A stretch of 64,000 nt of DNA, taken from Patescibacteria group bacterium (GTDB lineage: Bacteria > Patescibacteriota > Microgenomatia > UBA1406 > GWC2-37-13). The translations under genes and the position numbers were made by a program. The DNA lies in NCBI GenBank assembly GCA_026004455.1, contig BPJE01000003.1, positions 1-64,000 of the forward strand, given 5' to 3'. Of the stretch, positions 17,755-26,076 are shown piece by piece (position 1 is the first letter of the stretch; each line of letters starts with the position of its first letter). The notes under the pieces were generated by a model. The model saw only the letters and a program-made list of their open reading frames with translations. It searched no databases and was not told the origin of the DNA.

Positions 17755-19539
17755 ATGGATAAGTTTAAAAATCATCTATTTCTTAATATTAGACTTTTAA
17801 AAATTGCTTGGAGAGAAGAAAAGAAATTAGTCTTTTTCTATTTTTTTACTTCATTTTTAGGGGTGGTGTTTTTATTTTTGGTTTATTATCTATATCGGAT
17901 GATGATTGATCAAGTCTTTTTAGGTTTAACATTAGGTCAAAATCAAATAATTTTTTTAATAATAATTAGTTATCTTTTTTCAGAATATATTTCTCGATTT
18001 GTTTATTACACAGTAAATTCTTATTATCTTGAATATGTTTTAAGATCAAAATTTCAAAATATTTTAACTCGTCAATTTTGTCAAAAATTAGCTGATTTAG
18101 ATTTTGCTAATTTAGAAAATGGAGAAGTTAGAAATCTAATTGCAAAAGTTGAGAATACTTACGCATGGAGATTGCATGATAATTTAAGACTCATTAACTA
18201 CATTATTTATAATATCTCGGCTTTAATTTTATCTTTTTTAATTGCTTTAAAATTTAATTTATTTTATTTTTTAGCTTTGGGTTTATTTTCTATACCATTT
18301 TATTATCTTCGGGCAAAATACGGCAATGCTTATTGGTCAATATATTCATCTCATGCTAAAGATACTAATTTTCTTTGGTATTTGCGTTATATTTTTACAC
18401 ACTTTCAAACATTAGCCGAAATAAAAATATACCAACTTAAAGATTATTTTCTTCAAAAAATGAAGAAAGTACAAAATAATTTAATTGAAGAATATAAACA
18501 ACCAATAAAAAAATACACAATTTACTCAATTTTTTCTTCAGCAATTATACCGATTGTTATTTATTTCGCATTAAGCAACTTTGTATTAGAAATTTTTTTG
18601 AAAAGATTTTCAATAGGCGATTTTACTTTTTTTCTTAATACTCTTTTTACTTTTTCCGGTCAGATTTCAAACATTTTACTTAATATTGGCTCTATTTATG
18701 AGAATGATCTTTTTGTTGATGATTATTTTAAATTAATCGATCTTAATAATAAAATAAATTTTAATTCTCAATCAATTTCCTTAAAAAAAACTTTTTTAAC
18801 AATAGAGTTTAGAAATGTTAGTTTTTCTTATCCTGAAAGTAAAAAAGTAGTTTTGAAAAATATTAATTTAAAAATTAATAAAGGAGAAAATATTGCTTTG
18901 GTTGGTCATAATGGTGCTGGCAAAACTACCTTGATTAAGCTTTTGCTTCGTTTTTATGATCCAACTGAAGGAGAAATATTAATCGATGGAATAAACTTAA
19001 AAAAAATAAATCTTAATGATTGGTATCAACAGATTGGTATTTTATTTCAAGATTTTGCTAAATATTATTTGACTTTAAAAGAAAATGTTAAGATAGGGAA
19101 TATCAATAAAGAGAATAAAGATCTAATAATTGATTCTTTAAATAAGTCTAGTGCTGATGATTTATTAAAATTACCGAAAAAATTAGATCAAGTTTTAGGT
19201 CGATGGTTTGAAGAAGGACAAGAAATATCAATTGGACAATGGCAAAAAGTTGCTATTGCTCGAGCTCTATATAGAAACAGTCCGATTTTAATTTTAGATG
19301 AACCAACCTCAAACATTGATCCTGAAGCAGAAGAAAAAATTTTTGAAAATTTAATTAATGTTTATAAAAATAAAACACTTATTTTTATATCTCATCGTTT
19401 TTCAACTGTGAGAAAAGCTGATAAAATTTTTGTAATTGACAATGGAGAAATAGTTGAGTCAGGTACACATAATAAACTTCTTAAAAATAACAAACTTTAT
19501 GCAAACTTTTTTAAAATTCAAAAAAAAGGATATGAGTAA
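17755..19539 (+). CDS. ABC transporter, fused permease and ATPase
   Basis: A 594-residue half-transporter of the MsbA/exporter type. The first 320 residues hold about six membrane helices; the remainder is the nucleotide-binding domain with Walker A VGHNGAGKTTLIKLL (near 384), a variant signature EISIGQWQKVAIARAL (near 491) and Walker B ILILDEPTSNIDPEAE, then the H-loop in FISHRFSTV. The ISIGQ signature in place of LSGGQ is common in a CPR/Firmicutes exporter subfamily. No substrate can be assigned; it may export a lipid or peptide. A TAAAAT -10-like box lies seven bases before the ATG. Confidence 0.9.
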   Translation: MDKFKNHLFLNIRLLKIAWREEKKLVFFYFFTSFLGVVFLFLVYYLYRMMIDQVFLGLTLGQNQIIFLIIISYLFSEYISRFVYYTVNSYYLEYVLRSKFQNILTRQFCQKLADLDFANLENGEVRNLIAKVENTYAWRLHDNLRLINYIIYNISALILSFLIALKFNLFYFLALGLFSIPFYYLRAKYGNAYWSIYSSHAKDTNFLWYLRYIFTHFQTLAEIKIYQLKDYFLQKMKKVQNNLIEEYKQPIKKYTIYSIFSSAIIPIVIYFALSNFVLEIFLKRFSIGDFTFFLNTLFTFSGQISNILLNIGSIYENDLFVDDYFKLIDLNNKINFNSQSISLKKTFLTIEFRNVSFSYPESKKVVLKNINLKINKGENIALVGHNGAGKTTLIKLLLRFYDPTEGEILIDGINLKKINLNDWYQQIGILFQDFAKYYLTLKENVKIGNINKENKDLIIDSLNKSSADDLLKLPKKLDQVLGRWFEEGQEISIGQWQKVAIARALYRNSPILILDEPTSNIDPEAEEKIFENLINVYKNKTLIFISHRFSTVRKADKIFVIDNGEIVESGTHNKLLKNNKLYANFFKIQKKGYE

Positions 19540-19578
19540 AATTTTTAAAGAAAATTTTTAATATTAAAGAAATTTTTT

Positions 19579-19874
19579 ATGCTTGAAAAATTAGAAAAAG
19601 ATTTGCAAAAACTTGCTAATCCTAAAAAAGCAGAAATTTTAAAAAGATTTTTTAAGACAGGAAAAGGATATTAGTTTTAGGACTGATAGTGTAGCAGATA
19701 AAGAGAAGTTGAAAAAAGAGATGAAAAAGATTTAGAAAAATTTTTAGATAAACATTATCAAAAAATGCCCAAAACAATGCTTCGATATGCGATAGAAAAA
19801 TTTGGGGAAAAGAAGAAAAAAAATATTTAAATTGGTTTAATAATAACTTTAATAAATTTAATAAAAAACATTGA
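19579..19874 (+). pseudogene. alkD remnant (DNA alkylation repair protein) with large internal deletion
   Basis: The start MLEKLEKDLQKLANPKKAEILKRFFKTGKG is the N-terminus of an AlkD-type HEAT-like DNA glycosylase, and the end, KFLDKHYQKMPKTMLRYAIEKFGE, is its C-terminal helix region. The central 150 or so residues, including the DNA-binding helices, are missing and stops interrupt what is left. It is a decayed gene, lost by deletion. It lies between an ABC transporter and the attenuator-like leader. Confidence 0.75.
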
Positions 19875-19890
19875 AATTAATTTTTTATGA

Positions 19891-20034
19891 TATAATATAT
19901 AATAATATTAATCATATGATTAAAAAACAAAATAATTATCAAAATTTTTACTTCAGGAATAGGCTTCGTAGGGGGAGGTAATCTCTTTTTATTTTATTAT
20001 AAATTCTCCCCGATGATCTCACGGGGATTTTTTT
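19891..20034 (+). promoter_or_regulatory. Attenuator-like leader with arginine-rich leader peptide
   Basis: A TATAAT box (19891-19896) precedes a 21-codon open frame at 19916-19981 that ends FRNRLRRGR; four of its five arginines use AGG, a codon rare in this AT-rich DNA. A GGGGAG block at 19972-19977, overlapping the end of the frame, can pair with CTCCCC at 20006-20011. The alternative is a terminator hairpin, TCCCCG (20007-20012) with CGGGGA (20022-20027), followed by a T run. Mutually exclusive hairpins plus a leader peptide are the layout of ribosome-mediated attenuators. It would control the GNAT gene that starts at 20040. Confidence 0.6.
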
Positions 20035-20039
20035 ATATT

Positions 20040-20643
20040 ATGGAAAAATTAAATTTTTTACAATTAGAAAATGCAGCAAAAGACCCAAAATTAAAAATTT
20101 TAAATAATTCTTGGTTAGTTTTACCAAAAGATTTTCCTGAATTATTGAAAAAATATCAACCATTATTTTTAAATTTTGCTAATTTTTTAAGTGAGAAAAT
20201 TAGTGCTGATAGTCATATGCTGCCAATATCTGCAGATGAGATTTTAAAATCATTAGAAAAAGGATTAGGAATTATGTTAGTTGATCCTGAGTTTCTATTT
20301 CCCATAGGATTTGCAAAGTTTTATCCGTGGGAATTAGAAAGGCGAAGTTCAAGGTTTAGAATTGGGAAGTGTTTATATAATTGATGAATTGAGAGGATTT
20401 GGGATGGCTAGAGTTTTAATTGAAAACTTAGTAGCAAATTTAGATGATAATTTTAAAGAAATACCAATATTTGCTGTGGTAACTCAAGACAATCAACCAT
20501 CAAGAAAATTATTTAAAAAAATAGGTTGGAAAGAACAAGAGTTATCAGAAGAAGAGACAGATGGTTTTAATAAATTTATGATTGGAAAATCAAATATATT
20601 TGAAGGATGGGTTCAGCCATCAGTTATATATTGGTATAAATAA
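20040..20643 (+). CDS. GNAT-like acetyltransferase, split by a +1 frameshift
   Basis: Two overlapping frames form one protein of about 200 residues. The second part carries the acetyl-CoA-binding signature of GNAT enzymes, SVYIIDELRGFGMARVLIENLV, followed by AVVTQDNQPSRKLFKKIGW. Removing one A from the AAA at 20338-20340 joins the frames as WELEGEVQGLELGSVYI, a natural strand order for the fold. The ATG at 20040 follows directly after an attenuator-type terminator. Substrate unknown. The leader with arginine codons hints that the gene answers to amino-acid or translation status, but that is inference. Confidence 0.7.
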
Positions 20644-20648
20644 AAAAT

Positions 20649-21707
20649 ATGAAAAACATTAAAGAAATTTTTAAAAAAATTGTTCAGATTGATAGTGTTT
20701 CTGGAGAAGAAAAATTAATGAGAGATTTTATAATTTATCTTTTAAAAAATAAAAAAAATTATTTTTATAAGGTTGATAAGGTTGGCAATCTCTTTATTAA
20801 GAACAATAAAAAAAATAATAAACCATTACTTTTTTGCGCTCATTTAGATACAGTTGAACCTGGAAGAAAAATAAAGCCTCAGATAAAAAATGGTTATTTT
20901 GTTTCTGATGGTCAAACTATTTTAGGCGCTGATAATAAAGCTTTTGTTGCTGTTTTAATAGATATATTAATTAATCAAAAGATAGAAAAAAATATTGAGA
21001 TAGTTTTTTCTGTTAGAGAGGAAACTGGTGGTGGAATAGAGTTTTTTCCTTTTAGATGGCTAAAATCTAATAAAGGAATAATTTTTGATAATGCTAACCC
21101 AATTGGAGGTATTGTTTTGCGCTCCCCAAAAATTATAAATTTTTACATTAGTTTTTTTGGTAGATCTTCTCATGCATCTTTACCAAAGGATGGTATAAAT
21201 AGTTTAATACCAATGATAAAATTTATAAAAAATTTACCAATTGGTATTTATAAAAAAAATACGACTATCAATATAGGAATTATTAATTCAGGTAGCGCAA
21301 TTAATACTATTCCAGAAAAAACCGTTATCAAAGGAGAGATTAGATCTTATAATGAAAATAATTTTCAAGTTATTAAAAATAAGATTATTAAAAAAATTTC
21401 TTTGATTAAGAAAAATTTTCTTGGAAAAGTTGAGTTGGTTTTTGATGGTTATTGTCCTGGTTACAATTTTCAAGAAAAAGACTTTTTTGTTCAAGAGATT
21501 AAACAAATTATTATTAAAAATAAAATTAAGCCTTATTTTTTAAATCACTCAGGAATCAGTGATGCCAATATTTTAAATCAAAAAGGAATTAAAACTATTG
21601 TTTTATCTGATGGAGTGATTGATCCTCACACAACAAGAGAAAAAATTAAAGTAGAAGATTTATATAAATTAAAAGAATTAACGATTGATTTTATGAGTAA
21701 TCTTTAA
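20649..21707 (+). CDS. M20-family metallopeptidase, PepT-like
   Basis: A 352-residue cytosolic metallopeptidase like tripeptidase T. Zinc ligands and catalytic residues are visible in order: FCAHLDTVEPG (His/Asp), GADNKAFVA (Asp), FSVREETGGGIEFF (Glu pair), and the C-terminal NHSGISDAN region with VLSDGVIDPHTTRE supplying the last histidine. The dimerisation domain lies between. It likely finishes breakdown of imported peptides, in keeping with a host- or community-dependent organism. It begins 5 bp after the GNAT gene, so the two may be co-transcribed under the leader. Confidence 0.88.
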   Translation: MKNIKEIFKKIVQIDSVSGEEKLMRDFIIYLLKNKKNYFYKVDKVGNLFIKNNKKNNKPLLFCAHLDTVEPGRKIKPQIKNGYFVSDGQTILGADNKAFVAVLIDILINQKIEKNIEIVFSVREETGGGIEFFPFRWLKSNKGIIFDNANPIGGIVLRSPKIINFYISFFGRSSHASLPKDGINSLIPMIKFIKNLPIGIYKKNTTINIGIINSGSAINTIPEKTVIKGEIRSYNENNFQVIKNKIIKKISLIKKNFLGKVELVFDGYCPGYNFQEKDFFVQEIKQIIIKNKIKPYFLNHSGISDANILNQKGIKTIVLSDGVIDPHTTREKIKVEDLYKLKELTIDFMSNL

Positions 21708-21726
21708 GTTAGAATATTAAAAAAAT

Positions 21727-21757
21727 TATTCGGCAAAATTTGGCAAAATTCGGCAAA
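21727..21757. repeat. Three tandem CGGCAAA units
   Basis: ATTCGGCAAA, ATTTGGCAAA and ATTCGGCAAA follow each other with a 10-11 bp period between two convergent genes. No function is apparent. Confidence 0.5.
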
Positions 21758-21758
21758 G

Positions 21759-22736
21759 TTAGAGTAATCCCATTTTTTCTTTTACTTCTTTTATTGTCTC
21801 TTGAGCAACTTGGCTAGCTTTTTCTGCGCCATCTAAGATAACTTTTTTCACATAATTAATATCAGAGACAATTTGAGAGCGTTTTTCTTGAAATGGTTTA
21901 AGTTCCTCATAAATTGCTTGGGCTAAAGTATCTTTAAGTTCAACATATTTTAAAGTTTTATTATGATATTTGTCTTTAAACTCTTGATACAAATTTTTTG
22001 GTAAAAATATTTCTGATAAAATAAAGAGAGTTTTTATTCCGCCAATTATTGGTCCGCCAACTTCAGTTGAGGTCGGGATTGAGCGGATTTTTTTAACAAT
22101 TTCATCCAAACTATCAGTTAAGTTAATATAACTTCCTTCAACTGATTTACTCATTTTTCCTTCACCTTTTAAAGAAGGAATATATTCGCCGGAAGTAGCA
22201 AATCTTTTTGGTTCAGGAAAACTAGTTTTATAAATTTGATTCATTTTTCGAGCAATTTCTCGAGCAACTTCAAGATGTGGTTCTTGATCGATACCAACTG
22301 GTACTAAATCAGCTTTATATAAAAGAATGTCAGCTGCCATTAAAACTGGATAGTTTAAAAGGGCCATTGTATTGGCATCAGGATATTGTTTGACTTTTTC
22401 TTTATAGGTTGGTAGGTGTTGCATCCGAGCAATTGAGACAATTGAGGAGAAATAATATGCTAATTCAAAATGTTCATTGATTTGTGATTGAATAAAAAGG
22501 GTTGATTTTTCCGGATCAAGTCCAGCAGCTAGATAATCAATAATAATCTCAACTCTATTTTTTTGAAGTTCAGAAGGACTATATGGAGTGGTAATTGTGT
22601 GAGCGTCAGCTACCATATAAAAACATTGATAAGAAGGATTATTTTGGAGCTCTATCATTCCTTTAATAGCGCCTAAATAGTTGCCTAAATGAAGTCTACC
22701 AGTAGCTCTGATTCCTGATAATACTCGTTTTTTCAT
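21759..22736 (-). CDS. trpS: Tryptophanyl-tRNA synthetase
   Basis: A 325-residue class I synthetase charging tRNA-Trp. The HIGH-type motif is TGRLHLGNYLGA at about 12-23, and the KMSKS loop appears as GKMSKSVEGSYINL. Length and order fit bacterial TrpRS (about 330 residues). MVADAHTITTPY and VPVGIDQEPHLEVAREIARKMN are typical active-site pieces. It is transcribed away from the RAYT remnant. Confidence 0.97.
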   Translation of the reverse strand: MKKRVLSGIRATGRLHLGNYLGAIKGMIELQNNPSYQCFYMVADAHTITTPYSPSELQKNRVEIIIDYLAAGLDPEKSTLFIQSQINEHFELAYYFSSIVSIARMQHLPTYKEKVKQYPDANTMALLNYPVLMAADILLYKADLVPVGIDQEPHLEVAREIARKMNQIYKTSFPEPKRFATSGEYIPSLKGEGKMSKSVEGSYINLTDSLDEIVKKIRSIPTSTEVGGPIIGGIKTLFILSEIFLPKNLYQEFKDKYHNKTLKYVELKDTLAQAIYEELKPFQEKRSQIVSDINYVKKVILDGAEKASQVAQETIKEVKEKMGLL

Positions 22737-22746
22737 ATTATTTTAA

Positions 22747-23364
22747 TTATAACTGATTTTTTTTATTTTTTTCGTTAACTATTGGATTTTCAGTGTCGAA
22801 TTGCCATTTTAAAGGATTATTTTTGATATATTGGCGAATTTCATTTAAAGATTTTTTCATTGCGGATAATGTGATCATAAAATCGTGATTGCCAGTGAAA
22901 ATTGATTTTTTGTTTATTTGTATATCGTTTTACTGCAGATTTGTATTGATTGATTATCATTGATAATGAATTTTTTATTGGTTTTGAAAATTTATTAAAT
23001 TGATTTTTCTGTGAAAATTTATCATTTTGTAGAGACATGCCATGGCATGTCTCTACATTATTATTGTCATTATTTACATTTTTATTTTTAATTATCAAAA
23101 TCCCATGAATATGATTTGGCATAATAACAAATTCATCAAGATATACATTTGAAAAATGTTTTGGTATTTGCAGCCAAAATTTTTCAGCAATTTCCCCAAT
23201 CTTTGATAATTTCATTTTTCCATTCACGATATCACCAAACCAGCAATTTTATTATATGTACATATCGTCACAAAGTACCAACTAGAAGAAGAATAATCCC
23301 AATATTTTAATCTAACCGAAGAAATGCGAAATTTATTTTTAAAATAATCTGTAAAATCAGACAT
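22747..23364 (-). pseudogene. REP-associated tyrosine transposase (RAYT, Y1_Tnp), decayed
   Basis: Pieces in three frames together make an almost complete RAYT of the IS200-like HUH family. The N-terminal piece ends WYFVTICTYNK; after a one-base loss in the T4 run at 23247-23250 (plus strand) it continues WFGDIVNGKMKLSKIGEIAEKFW and then the HUH motif VIMPNHIHGI. After an extra base in the T6 run at 22852-22857, the C-terminus reads SLNEIRQYIKNNPLKWQ. The catalytic Tyr in the helix FYDHII is present. A 28-bp family B palindrome is inserted in the middle. RAYTs mobilise REP palindromes, so a once-active enzyme may have spread some palindromes here. Confidence 0.85.
23029..23056. repeat. 28-bp perfect palindrome, family B copy 2, inside the RAYT remnant
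   Basis: Identical to 16838-16865. It encodes ETCHGMSLQ in the RAYT frame. Confidence 0.9.
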
Positions 23365-23808
23365 TTAAAAATTTTTACTATCTAAAATTATTGTCACTGG
23401 TCCGTCGTTAATTATCTCAACTGTCATATAATGACCAAATTTACCAGTTTTTACAGGAATATTTTTTTCAGTTAAAAGTTTGATTAATAATTGATAAAGT
23501 TTTTCTGCTTCATCTTCTTTTAAAGCTTTGATAAATGAAGGTCGGCGTTGTGAGATATCAGCACATAAAGTAAATTGAGAGACTAGTAAAATTTCGCCAT
23601 TAACCTGGGAAATATTTAAATTCATTTTTCCTTGATCGTCAGCCATTATTCGCAGATTAGCAATTTTTTCTGCCATTTTTTTGACAATTTCTTCGTTGTC
23701 ATTTTCACAAAAGCCAACTAAAATGACATAGCCATGATTAATTTGTGAATAAATTTTATTATCAACAAAAACTTTTCCAGATTTAACTCTTTGGATAAGG
23801 CTAATCAT
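23365..23808 (-). CDS. dtd: D-aminoacyl-tRNA deacylase
   Basis: A 147-residue homodimeric enzyme that removes D-amino acids (and glycine from tRNA-Ala) from mischarged tRNAs. The two signature motifs are visible: SQFTLCAD in the middle and the cross-subunit NDGPVTIILDS at the C-terminus. Full family length. It begins next to the family A element and ends immediately before the RAYT start codon. Confidence 0.96.
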   Translation of the reverse strand: MISLIQRVKSGKVFVDNKIYSQINHGYVILVGFCENDNEEIVKKMAEKIANLRIMADDQGKMNLNISQVNGEILLVSQFTLCADISQRRPSFIKALKEDEAEKLYQLLIKLLTEKNIPVKTGKFGHYMTVEIINDGPVTIILDSKNF

Positions 23809-23812
23809 ATTT

Positions 23813-23855
23813 GGGACGGTCCTTTTAGGTTCTGTCCTTAGTAAGGATAGAACCT
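23813..23855. repeat. Family A palindromic element, diverged copy 3
   Basis: 43 bp nearly identical to 7541-7583, with the same GGGACGGTCC lead and AGGTTCTGTCCTT hairpin. It lies between dtd and the PBP1A gene. Confidence 0.75.
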
Positions 23856-23856
23856 G

Positions 23857-26076
23857 TTAAAGTTTAATTATTTGATATGGTTCATTATCATGATTACAAT
23901 CAACACAATAATATCCAAACATATCTTTAATAAGTGTTTTTTCTTTCATCTCAACATCAGGCCAATTGGGTGGAGCTAATTTATCGTCTTTAGTAACAGC
24001 AACTACTTGTTTAAAAATATGAGGTTCTTTTGGTTCAGTACCTTTTATAAAATATTCAAAACGTGATTGACAACTTTCTGTACCATCTTCTTTTTTTACC
24101 ATTAAATCACCACTGTCCCAGCAAACTTGTCGACCAACGACTGTTTCAGGTCGAATTGGCCAAAGATCAGGTTGATTTTTAAGAATATAACTCATTACTT
24201 TATTCCAAATAGGAGCTGCGCCAGATATACCAGAGGTTAACCAAGGATTCATAGGTGAGTTATCATTATTACCTACCCAAACTGCTACTAAAAAATTAGG
24301 CGTATAACCAATTGTCCAATTATCACGTTTATCGTCAGTGGTCCCGGTTTTAACCGATACAGCTTTTCCCGGAATTTTTAAATATGATGATTCACCAAAA
24401 GCAGCTGATCGAGCATTATTATCAAGCAAAATATGAGAGATAATGAAAGCAGTTTCTGGAGAAATCACCTGTTTACCATTAATTGTTAAATAAGAAGGAG
24501 ATTTTAAAGACTTCTTTACATCTTTAACAAAATTTGAATCTTTAAATTCATAAAGAGTTTTTCCAAATTTATCTTCAATTTTTAAGATCTCAGTTAAAGA
24601 TTTTGTTTTTCCACGATTAGCAAAGGCAGAAAAAGCCTGGGCCATCTCAGTCATCTTGACTTCTCCACCACCTAAAGTTAAAGATAGTCCATATTTAGAA
24701 GAATCTTTAAAAGTAGTAATTCCAAAGGCTGATGCTGAAGCGATAAATTCTTTAACACCATTTAAAGCCAACATTTTTACTGCAGGTATATTGTAAGAGT
24801 TGCCAAGAGCAAATCTTAAAGCAGTTGGACCGTGAAATTTACCATCGTAATTAACAGGACAGTATCCTTGAGGTTGACCAGCAGCAGTGAAGCAAGTTGG
24901 TTGATCATTAAAAATTGTTGCGGCAGTTACTAATTTTCTATCGATACCAACAGCATAATTTAAAGGTTTAATTGCTGATCCTGGTTGTCTTAAGGCTGTT
25001 GTTACATTAAAAGCGCCACTAGAGGAGGCAAAGTAATCAACTGAGCCAACCATTGCTAATATTTCGCCAGTTGGTGGTCTTGTAACTAAAATTGCACCAT
25101 TGGAAACATTTAGATCTTTAATTTTTTCTAATTCTTCTTTAATGATTTTTTCTGCTTGTTCTTGGATATCAAGATCTAAGGTCGTGATGACTTTTAGTCC
25201 ACCTTTTTCTACAGTTTCTACTCCATATTTTTCTTCAAGAATTTTTTTTACGTAAAAAACAAAATGAGGTGCTTTTATAGTATTTATTGGCGGTTTAATA
25301 TCAAGTTTTTCATTAATAGATTGTTTATAAGTTTTTTCATCAATATATTTTTGAATATACATTTGTTTTAAGACAGTATTTTTTCTATTCATTGATAATT
25401 CGGGATTTAAATATGGTGAATAGAGAGAAGGTGCTTGGGGAAGTCCAGCTAAAAAAGCTGCTTCAGCTAATTTTAAATTTTTTGCTGATTTACCAAAATA
25501 AAGTCGACTTGCTTGTTCAATACCATAAGCAGCGCCACCATAAGGGACTTGATTAAGATACATTTCTAAAATCTCATTTTTTGAATATATTTTTTCAGTA
25601 ATTATCGCTAAAATTATTTCTCTTATTTTTCTAATAATTGTTCTCTCAGGAGTTAAAAGAGAGGTTTTTATAAGTTGCTGAGTGATTGTTGATCCTCCTT
25701 GAATTTTTTGAGTTAATAAAGTGTCTTTAATTGCTCGCAATATTCCTCCCAAAAAAGAAACACCACCATGCTTATAAAAGTCTTTATCTTCTATTGCAAT
25801 TGTTGCTTGAGCAACATAAGGTGGTAGATCTTTCAATTTTATTGGCGTGCGATTTTGTTCTTTGTAAATTTGATATAAAAGTTTGCCATTTCGATCATAA
25901 ATTTCAGTTGAAAGAGGAGTAACTTGGTAATTTTTTAATTTGTATGGATTAGGTAGTTTATAAAAAACAACAAATAAAAAAATTCCAAAAAAAACTAAAG
26001 CAAAAACAAAAGCTATTTTAATTTTGTTTTTGAAAATAAAATTAATTAATTTATTAAATCTTTTTTTGATATTCAT
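23857..26076 (-). CDS. Class A penicillin-binding protein (PBP1A-like)
   Basis: A 739-residue bifunctional peptidoglycan synthase. One N-terminal membrane helix (about 20-42) anchors an extracytoplasmic GT51 domain with EDKDFYKHGG, the GGSTITQQLIK motif and EMYLNQVPYGGAAYGI. The transpeptidase domain follows: active-site serine in RQPGSAIKP, SYNIPAVKM as the SxN motif, and KTGTTDDKRDNW as KTG. A cysteine-containing C-terminal tail (YYCVDCNHD) is unusual for the family. It overlaps metG by 4 bp. It polymerises and crosslinks the wall made from the dcw-cluster precursors. Confidence 0.95.
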   Translation of the reverse strand: MNIKKRFNKLINFIFKNKIKIAFVFALVFFGIFLFVVFYKLPNPYKLKNYQVTPLSTEIYDRNGKLLYQIYKEQNRTPIKLKDLPPYVAQATIAIEDKDFYKHGGVSFLGGILRAIKDTLLTQKIQGGSTITQQLIKTSLLTPERTIIRKIREIILAIITEKIYSKNEILEMYLNQVPYGGAAYGIEQASRLYFGKSAKNLKLAEAAFLAGLPQAPSLYSPYLNPELSMNRKNTVLKQMYIQKYIDEKTYKQSINEKLDIKPPINTIKAPHFVFYVKKILEEKYGVETVEKGGLKVITTLDLDIQEQAEKIIKEELEKIKDLNVSNGAILVTRPPTGEILAMVGSVDYFASSSGAFNVTTALRQPGSAIKPLNYAVGIDRKLVTAATIFNDQPTCFTAAGQPQGYCPVNYDGKFHGPTALRFALGNSYNIPAVKMLALNGVKEFIASASAFGITTFKDSSKYGLSLTLGGGEVKMTEMAQAFSAFANRGKTKSLTEILKIEDKFGKTLYEFKDSNFVKDVKKSLKSPSYLTINGKQVISPETAFIISHILLDNNARSAAFGESSYLKIPGKAVSVKTGTTDDKRDNWTIGYTPNFLVAVWVGNNDNSPMNPWLTSGISGAAPIWNKVMSYILKNQPDLWPIRPETVVGRQVCWDSGDLMVKKEDGTESCQSRFEYFIKGTEPKEPHIFKQVVAVTKDDKLAPPNWPDVEMKEKTLIKDMFGYYCVDCNHDNEPYQIIKL

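Noticed and set aside
19958-20030. Known riboswitch class before the GNAT gene
   Set aside because: I could not match preQ1, fluoride, SAM, ZTP or guanidine consensus; the leader-peptide attenuator explains the hairpins better.
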